From NCBI GenBank assembly GCA_963920575.1, contig OY986967.1, positions 25,907,384-25,971,383 of the forward strand: DNA of 64,000 nucleotides, in the 5' to 3' direction. Under the pieces are notes generated by a model, which saw only the letters and a list, made by a program, of their open reading frames with translations, did no database searches and was not told the origin of the DNA. The translations under genes and the position numbers were made by a program. The DNA comes from Narthecium ossifragum. Lineage: Eukaryota; Streptophyta; Magnoliopsida; Dioscoreales; Nartheciaceae. Below, piece after piece: positions 56,689 to 64,000 of the stretch (position 1 is its first letter; every line of letters begins with the position of its first letter).

Positions 56689-59600
56689 TTATACTTTGTC
56701 TAAGACATCATCCAGATCGCTTGAGGTACTTGTTTGCCCTGTGATCTGCTTCTCAAACTCTACACTGTTCTTCAACTTGTTTTTCTTGCCGCGCAGTTTG
56801 GATCTCACTCCAGGTTGAATCGAGGCGCCGGTTTCTATTGCCTCCAGGTACAGAGCCTTGACCAGATTATTGAAACGCCGCCTGAAACCTGGAATCCTCG
56901 ATGTCACTGCGACGATTCCTTGCAACCTGTAGTAATCAGACATTGCTGTTAACAATTTGCGGTTTGTTAAGAATTTAGTATCCTTTCAAGACTTGAATTA
57001 ACTTCTCCACGGCGCCCTTTTTCTTAACTAGATGAATCAAATAAAAGTAAGGCATCTTCTAGCTCTTTTGTTTTACCAAAAAATAGATGAATGAACTACA
57101 CAAATATGGACAGTTTTGAAAACAATTACCACTTTGTGTCAGCAACTCTTATAATTATGATCCTATCTTCCTATCTTCGAAAGATCATGCACAAGCACAT
57201 AGAAGTGCATAAGGATGGAAGTCTTGGTTCAAGTTGCAACCTTTGGTCCTAAGCCATGGCATAAAGCTTAATTTCGTCATAACAACAAAACCTCCTGAAA
57301 AATATGAGGCATTTAATCAAAAAAAAAAAAAAAAACTGGTTTTGTAGCTTTCGATTCATTACATAGCTATATCTTGGGCAAGATAACTTCTACTTGGTCA
57401 TTTACTTTGATCTACTTTTTGACTTCCACTTGCTGGTTTTAGAGCTTGAATCAGACCTGAAGTGATCTCATCATCTCCAAAGTGAAATCAGCCAATAGCT
57501 ATTCTCAATGTACAAATAAAATACTGAACCATAATGACTTTTGAATGTATATCAGATCAGAGATTAACAAATCCACCAGAATCATCAACATTCAAATGCA
57601 AAAAGTATGAGTGAGAATAAAGCTATAAACTACACAGTCATACTACAGAAGCTACCCTAAGAATGGCAAGAAATAAATAGCTCAAATGAGGCTCTAGCTA
57701 GAGGGCATACCTTCTGATTATGGCTTGTAACTGGGCTCTCCTTACATTGTCATCTGATGGAGATCCAGTATGGCCCCAGTCCTCTGGTTTCTCATTCCTG
57801 TCTATCATAATCAACTTTATCAAGGTGGATTCCTCATTTTCATCCAACTGCAATGTTGTAATTTGTTCCTTCATAACCAATAGGGGTCCAATTAGCCATT
57901 CCAATACTTTGTCCTTTGGCCAGTTTAAGTCTGTCAGCTCTACACCATCAGCTGGTCAGTGCAATTAGCAAACTGTTAGGATCTAGAAGAGAGGAGGAAG
58001 AAGAAGCAAGCAAGCACGGACACAAGATTTACGTGGTTCACCCCAAAATAGGGCTATGTCCACGGAGTCGCTGGAGGTTTTTCACTGTCTCAGAGGCAAA
58101 GAGCCAGATTACAAGTTACAATGACGGCCCCATACACACCCTCATATCCTAGGGTTTCGGCACATAGGGTATAGAAAATTACATAAACTACTCCTATCAA
58201 CGGATCTTCAAATCCGTTTTTGTTCCGGGGGCGCTGCCCCCGGAAACCCCCGCCGGGGGCCTGCCCTTGGACCCCGCGACCTGACCGGGCAGGTCGATCC
58301 CCGCCGGGGCGCTGCCTCGAACCCCGTCAACTCTGCTTAGTGGGTCATGATCGGGTCCGGAATGATCAGCTCCACAAACTCAACACAAACAGTAAAAAAC
58401 CAGACAGATGTCTACATGTAAATAGAATAACAGTTTAGGGAAACAAAGTAGAGATACTTACATATTAATAATCCATTTGAATTCGATTTTGCAGACCTCA
58501 GCAAACACTGTAGAATACACCATGATGGTAACTTTATGCTTAATTTCTTGCAATTTCCCTTAATAATGCACTCTTCTATGTTTTCGACGGTGATCAATCC
58601 CTCCGCAAGTAATATTCGGCCATTCAGCTCGCAAGATTCGAAGAGCCAATCCCAAAACTGTAAAAAAATTCTTACAGTTAGATAGCCCCACCTGGGATTC
58701 CAAGCAATTTGATGTTAAAATTTTCTCACTTTAATGGGTTTTAACTGCTGGATAGCCTTCTTCAGTGTTTTTGTTCTTTCTGATACCAACATTGCTCTGT
58801 TGGAACGTGAATTCATGCTTCCATTCTCATTCTTATTCTGTTCCTCGGGAGTGGATTGGTTTTTGCGGTATACAGGCCTGACTGTCAGAAAGATATCTAT
58901 TCAGAATCTAGCAGTCAACACTACATAAGAAATTCCAACAGATTTCATGATGCAAATTTATCTCGACAACACCTTATGGCATTCAATAAAAAAACCTTGT
59001 AGTATTACTTTAATGGCATAGCTACATAGCTGTCATATCAAGTTATCAGTCGGAAACTAGTAGCAAATAGAAACAAATGATACCTTGGAAGACAAGAGCC
59101 CTCCCTCAAATAGAGCAAGTCATTTGTGTATTCATCAAACAATGATATCACTGACACAGTGTATGCAAGTCCCAGCCGTAAAGAATTCTCCTGAGCACAA
59201 AAGAAAGCCAAGGGAATAGAATATTAGTCGGATGTATGCTCTGAGCACTTCTAACAGATACAAAAACACCTCAATAAAGATCAGTAAGGATTACAGACCT
59301 GATAGACAATGACTCCAGCATAGAGGCCTAGGAAAAAGCTGCAGAAAAATGATTTAATCACTCCACCAACAACTGCTAAAGGCCATAGCAATATAGCCAA
59401 AGCAGCAAAGGGCACACAAACTGTTTCCAAGAAGGGCCCTTCTCTTCCTATCAGGTCATGACAGAGCCGCTGCCATCCCTTCAACAGCATGTAGGGACTC
59501 TTCCACAATGCCACAATAGCTATGCAAGGCACATCTATTAGGATGCCCAGAAGACAAACCAGCAGAGAGCTTGGTAACCTCGATAACCTGTAGAAAGAAG

Positions 59601-61372
59601 GAAGAATTATGGTTAAACCATGTTAAATCTCTCATCATCATGATTCATTTGATCTAACACGTAGGCGAGTTAGTTTAAATCGAAAGCTTTTAGGCTGTAA
59701 GTAGATCTCTTAAGGACAAGGGGGGCACTTCCGTGCACATATTCGCAAGATCTATTTCTCTCACACGAACAACTACGGCAAAATACTACTTCAATACCCT
59801 GGGAACATGTCAACCGATATCAAGAGGAGATTGGCAAGATATCACGACCAAAAAAAAGATTATATACACAAATTATTCACACTCAGAAAGCATAAAGGCA
59901 ACTTCCTCATGGTATGGACTAATTAAGTGCAGGGACTCAATTTGTACTCAATATTCAGCGGTGCCTCATCTTCAGCTGCTTTCTCACTCAGGTCATCCAT
60001 ATATGAGAAGTAAGAGTGGAAACATAAGTCTTTAAAGTCTCGCACAGCAGTACATGCTCCCTTGATTGTACTCCAGCAACCATCCTGGCTCAAAGAATTT
60101 ACAAAACAGTGACTCAGTTTCAATGCTACATTCACCCCAGACAAACTTCTACATTTAAACGCAAATCTTTAAAGGTCAAGCATAAAGGCCATTATATGGC
60201 ACCAATCAAGAATGAACATGCCCACAAAGTCAAGTGGCACATTGGAAGAGAAACTTCAGATTTATTGGGGGTAAAAAGAAGATGTTCAGAAAATAGATGA
60301 AAAATCTGGAGGAAAAAAGACAATGCTTTTGTTAACCCGTTAAACTTACAGCAAAACAATGATAGAGCTTATGCATGACATCTTCGCCAACAGCCTCGAA
60401 GGTTGCAATCAAAGGAGCAAAACACCCATATCCAATTCCTGCTAGGAGGCTTCCAAGAATGCCAAAAACTAGCCACAAGATCAATGGCACTGGCAAGGAC
60501 ACCAGCACCAGAATCTTGAGGGCCAACCCAAGTCTCTTGGTTCTGTCAAAACAGTAAAGAAGTCTGCTTAAGCTTGGAAAAGAGCAAAAAGGGGGAAATG
60601 CTGGTTGAAGAAGTACAGTGATATAGGAGCATTTAATTCACTTTTAAACTTCTTTTAACAGGCTGATCTACTCATGTACCTAATAGTCTAATAGCAAAGC
60701 GCAAAGAGATGATTAAACATACGTGATTACACGCCAGTAAGTCCAGATGAAATGCGCCGGCCAGAGACCGATGATCACAGCTGTGATTCCACACACAAGT
60801 ATCAAAACTACAATGGGCCCTATGATTGCAGCTGCAAAAGAAACAGACAGCAAGATTATTTTCTATTCCCAACATTTGCACTTGCATACTTCCATTCTGG
60901 ACACAAAGGGCCATAGCCAATAAAACAGAAGGCAACCTCCACTAAACCCTAATCTACATCATCCCAAATCGTCATTCCAAGTGCATAAACAACTCTATTC
61001 CATAAGATTTTAACCATCGTCTTTCAGCAGCATCCATAGTGTGATGATGCTGTAAAACATTGAATTGGCCCTATTACAACACAATGCCCCTAAACTAATA
61101 TGTGCTTTTAGGCATTATAATATACAAAGATCACTTCTTGAATCAAGGAATAGTTCTGTTCTTTATTTTCTGGCAAAATTTGTTCATAATTTTAGATGCA
61201 GCATCAATCAAGCCAAACCCTACTAATAATGAGCATAATAAGCTATATGGGTGGGTGGGTGGGTAGCTAGGTAGGTACCTTTGATGATGCCAAGAACCAG
61301 GAGCAAGAAGAAGAAAGGGAGGAAGGAGATGAAGCGCCACAACTTAGCAAGAAACCCTATGGGAACCTCCAT
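56689..61372 (-). CDS. Conserved multi-pass membrane protein, At3g27390-like
   Basis: Ten exons: 61372-61279, 60831-60723, 60542-60350, 60084-59948, 59587-59299, 59190-59084, 58877-58730, 58657-58462, 57951-57711, 56926-56689. Phases agree; 1752 bp give 583 aa, close to the plant family length of about 590. It starts MEVPIGFLAKLWRFISFLPF, the family N-terminus. Hydrophobic spans include FFFLLLVLGI, IIGPIVVLILVCGITAVIIG, LVLVSLPVPLILWLVFGILG, LLVCLLGILIDVPCIAIVAL and AALAILLWPLAVVGG. Conserved loop words are GYGCFAPLIATFEAVGED, KSPYMLLKGWQRL and HDLIGREGPFLETVC. The C-terminal third is soluble. Molecular function is unknown in the family. Intron 8 carries a solo LTR next to the acceptor of exon 9; all exons are otherwise intact. 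Confidence 0.92.
57974..58385 (+). mobile_element. Solo LTR in intron 8 of the membrane-protein gene
   Basis: 412 bp starting TGTTAGGATC and ending CTCAACA, flanked by the 5-bp duplication caaac at 57969-57973 and 58386-58390. TG...CA ends plus 5-bp duplication and no interior mark a solo LTR. It contains agatttacgtggttcaccc and ctcatatccta, shared with the insert at 127-452. Its left end is 22 bp from the exon 9 acceptor (57951), and it lies antisense to the host gene. Confidence 0.88.
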
Positions 61373-62377
61373 GCTAAACCCTTCAGTAGTGTCTTTGCTC
61401 TTGTATCTATGTTACAAAGATAGAGATGGAACTTTTAAGTAAAAGGATCAAACAGAGGAAAGTAATAGGATCAAACAGATGAATTCCATGACAGCAAGCT
61501 GGGGGTTACGTGGCGTAGTGGGCGACACGTGGCCCTCGTGAAGCGGGTATCTCGTGAGGTGTTCCGTTTTGGGTGCAGGAAAAGCGACACCTCATGCTGA
61601 AGGTGCATTCATGGACCCCTGCTGATGGACGACTAACCAATAATATCCTCTCGGATGAGGAATTTGATAAATTAAGTTGCACTTTTTGTGTAATTTTGGA
61701 GCAATTTTTTTTTTATCTTCCAAATATTTCCAGTTTCACATAAAAAAAGGCAACTACTTTTGTTGGTGATTGGTGGTGATTATTCACAACCATTCAGCTT
61801 TTTTGAAAACTTAACTTATTAAAAAACAGAGATTTCTTGAAAGCTTTTTTCAACATGTACCTTCGATTTTAATGAGAGCTGAGTGTTGTATATTTGCAAG
61901 ACACTGGACCATCCAAAGACAAATGCAAGAGCAAATTGTTTTTGAATATTTATTATACAAAATAAGATGAGTTATGACATGATACATGAGTCATATACCC
62001 ATAACATATAATTGTAAATAGAGAGAATGGGGTAGCAGGGGTTGAATGTTACTCGTGCCGGATGACAGAGGGCCACCTGGTGTAAAGATATCCTCGCTCA
62101 TCCCCGTAGCAGCACGTCGCAACAACCTCGCCGCTACGCTCTCTCGACCTCGCCTATGAAGCCCACGGCCAAGGTCCGCCAGCACCCCCTCCTCCTCCCC
62201 CCCAACTCTCCACCCGAGATCCCTCTTGCTGGAAAATCCGCACCTCCAATTCCGTCCGACCTCGCCTACGAGCACGCTCGGAACACTCCGCTTTTATCCA
62301 ACTATAAGACTATATTTGATTAGTTCTCACCGTCTCTACATTACTAGAGGAGATAAACACCATAAATAAAACACCAT
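61373..62377. other. Intergenic DNA upstream of the membrane-protein gene
   Basis: Bases 61373-61620 are the likely 5' UTR/promoter, with tgacacgtgg-like sequence near 61527-61532 (cgacacgtgg, an ACGT core). AT-rich DNA follows to 62030. A short GC-rich stretch at 62040-62280 has open frames on the - strand that match nothing I recognise. Confidence 0.5.
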
Positions 62378-62840
62378 TGGAAGGCAACTAGAAAAGATAA
62401 GGATATCTTCAGGGGAAAGAGTCTTGTCGGGATGAAGATGATGCTGGTTTTCTACATAGGCAGAGCTCCAAAAGGAGAGAAGACCAACTGGGTCATGCAT
62501 GAGTACAGATTGAGGGCAAGCTCTCTGTCTACAACCTCCCCAAAACAGCAAAGGTGGGCGATACTCTTCTCTTCAATCAATCCCACGTTTCCTTTCTCTT
62601 TTTCTAACATATAAATCGTTATAGTCTTCTTTTGCTTAAATCCATCTGTTGTTCGTGCAGAATGAATGGGTGCTCTGTTGGGTGTTCCATAAGAGGCGGG
62701 AAGGGGAGAGAGAGGGACATGAGGGAGGGAGCTTGGAAAGAGGCAGCAGCTGGGCTTGCGGGGTGGTGTCGGGGTCACAGAGGGAGGCCGGGGTGGTGTC
62801 CGGCGGCGAGGAGCTTGAGGCCACTTTTGGGTTTTTTTAA
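62378..62840 (+). pseudogene. NAC transcription factor pseudogene
   Basis: Bases 62378-62509 read [20 protein letters not shown] then [20 protein letters not shown] and HEYRL, the DNA-binding core (subdomains C-D) of the NAC family. One base appears lost near 62510-62513, after which the frame +1 reads [14 protein letters not shown]. An AAG|GTGGGC donor at 62553 and a TGCAG|AAT acceptor at 62660 bound the usual intron, and the next exon gives NEWVLCWVFHKRR (subdomain E; most NACs have CRVF). Subdomains A and B and the first exon are missing; the sequence just before 62378 is degenerate. The second exon runs into low-complexity sequence with a stop at 62840. A broken, truncated copy. Confidence 0.85.
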
Positions 62841-63082
62841 TGGACACTGGGGTCATGAATTGGATCTTGGCCGTCCATTATCACTTACTTGAGAGCCCTG
62901 CAGTCCCCCCGAATCAGGTGATCATCATTCATCCTGAATCCGAGAGACATGATCAAGAACAACCATAAATATTTTATAGAGTACAAGTTCCTCAACAAGG
63001 CGAAGAGATGCATGAAAGCGGAGGAGGAGATGTTATTGGTACCAACAATGGAGATGCTTGCATGCTCTGACTGAGCAGAGAT
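62841..63082. other. Spacer between the NAC relic and the LRR gene
   Basis: No gene seen. It probably contains the 3' UTR of the LRR gene on the - strand. Confidence 0.45.
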
Positions 63083-64000
63083 TCACAAGCTACCAGATGG
63101 ATATGTCAGGGATATGCATGATATTGGGCCAGTCCTCACCTCCGTCCTCTCCTTTAACTCCTCATGACAATTCTTGACAGACAAGGTTTGTACCGAGGTG
63201 GGCAGCGGCGGCATGGACAATAGCGCTCGCAATTCCACCAACTCTAAGGTCCGGACGGAGGGGGGCAGAGGTGGCATTGACGACAGCGCTGGCAGTTTTC
63301 TTAAAACCAAGGTCTGGAGGGAGGAGAGGGCTTGCAAGCCCCCCAAACCGGAAGACGTCAGTATTGGGAAGTCACCTATACGTAGCTCCCGGAGGGAAGA
63401 GAGCTGGCCCATCACTTCAGCAGGGGGGAAGGATGTAACTTGTTCCGCCTCCCCATGGATGTGCAAACTGGAGAGAGAGGTGAGACCTCTGCCTCCATTA
63501 AGGCATCTCCACAGTACTAACTCATCGTCCAAACAACAGTTGTAGATACTCAACTCCTCTAGTGAAGAGGGCATGTGAGAATTGACCATCTTCGGACATG
63601 ATTCCAAGCGCAGTGATTTCAGGGAGCAGAGTGACCCTACTGGAGAGTGAGACCGGCCTTCTTTTTTCCCTTCTTCCTCCCCAGCCACGTAATTATGCTC
63701 TAAGAGCATAGAGCAAGACTCGATGCTCAGTCGGTCCGACAACTCTCCGAGCTCAGGGCAATCCCGCAGCTCGAGTATTTTGAGACGAGGAAACCATTGG
63801 CGACTTGTGGAGGGCAGCATAACTTCATCTCTAGATGACCACCTTCTCAATGCTGGCATCTGTTTGATATAAAGCTCCTGCAACTGCGGAAACAAAATGC
63901 CTTCCTCGTGGACTCCACCATCGAAGTCTTCCACTGCATCAATATCACCGAGGTACAAAATCCTGAGGTATGGCAGCTCCCCCAGCAGAGGGAGACGCTT
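63083..64000 (-). CDS. NBS-LRR-type disease-resistance protein, C-terminal LRR part (runs off the window)
   Basis: The frame is open from the window edge to a stop at 63083 (306 codons visible). Repeats have the irregular pattern of CC-NBS-LRR proteins: LPLLGELPYLRILYLGDIDA, FPQLQELYIKQMPALRRW, FPRLKILELRDCPELGELSD, SLCSLKSLRLESCPKM, SSLEELSIYNC, LTSLSSLHIHG, LSSLRELRIGDFPILTS, LSSLQTLVLRKLPALSSMPP. The words KxLPxLGELPxLRxLxL and LxxLxIxxCP are typical of this class. The NB-ARC domain would lie to the right and is not seen. The last two repeats (LSSMPPLPPSVRTLELVELR and ALLSMPPLPTSVQTLSVKNC) look like a duplicated pair. Whether the gene is intact cannot be told. Confidence 0.82.
   Translation of the reverse strand, partial: KRLPLLGELPYLRILYLGDIDAVEDFDGGVHEEGILFPQLQELYIKQMPALRRWSSRDEVMLPSTSRQWFPRLKILELRDCPELGELSDRLSIESCSMLLEHNYVAGEEEGKKEGRSHSPVGSLCSLKSLRLESCPKMVNSHMPSSLEELSIYNCCLDDELVLWRCLNGGRGLTSLSSLHIHGEAEQVTSFPPAEVMGQLSSLRELRIGDFPILTSSGLGGLQALSSLQTLVLRKLPALSSMPPLPPSVRTLELVELRALLSMPPLPTSVQTLSVKNCHEELKERTEVRTGPISCISLTYPSGSL

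Noticed and set aside
62040..62280. GC-rich open frame on the - strand
   Set aside because: No recognisable domain and no splice context; left as intergenic.

Overview
The window looks like nuclear DNA of a flowering plant. Genes have many GT-AG introns, the gene families are plant families (F-box/FBD/LRR, kinesin-14 with a calponin-homology domain, NAC, NBS-LRR), and plant transposons are abundant (Ty1-copia, L1-like LINEs, MULE, solo LTR). A monocot is my best guess; I could not fix the species. No RNA gene, CRISPR array or prokaryotic feature was found.

Layout. 1-43 kb is a tandem array of F-box/FBD/LRR genes, all on the + strand. Six copies look intact (starts at 2392, 10015, 17193, 30705, 34372 and 40959). 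Two are broken (1-1704 and 12178-13015) and one is only an exon relic (23914-24042). Every intact copy has three coding exons. The middle exon is always exactly 153 bp, and exon 3 is 285 bp in the left group and 279 bp in the right group. The two groups are separated by a very young Ty1-copia element (18990-23810; 5-bp target duplication, one mismatch between its LTRs) and a decayed LINE (24225-28448). The array also holds more LINE fragments, a 930-bp MULE with 247-bp terminal inverted repeats and a GRF zinc-finger fragment (37225-38154), a foldback repeat family, and a 3.5-kb block of GC-rich sequence and minisatellites (5.0-8.6 kb).

44.7-61.4 kb is ordinary single-copy gene space. A complete 17-exon kinesin-14 gene lies on the - strand; I rebuilt 1082 codons plus stop with every exon phase consistent, including one AT-AC U12-type intron and one GC-AG intron. 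Next to it, on the same strand, is a complete 10-exon gene for a conserved multi-pass membrane protein (583 aa, At3g27390-like), with a solo LTR inserted 22 bp from one of its splice acceptors. The right end has a NAC-domain pseudogene (62378-62840, +) and the LRR end of an NBS-LRR-type resistance protein running off the window (63083-64000, -).

I found no new biochemical system. The most interesting material is structural: the F-box array with its repeated promoter and 5' leader blocks, a duplicated splice acceptor/exon start in one F-box gene, the U12 intron, the MULE with captured sequence, and an LTR-like sequence flanked by a 19-bp duplication.
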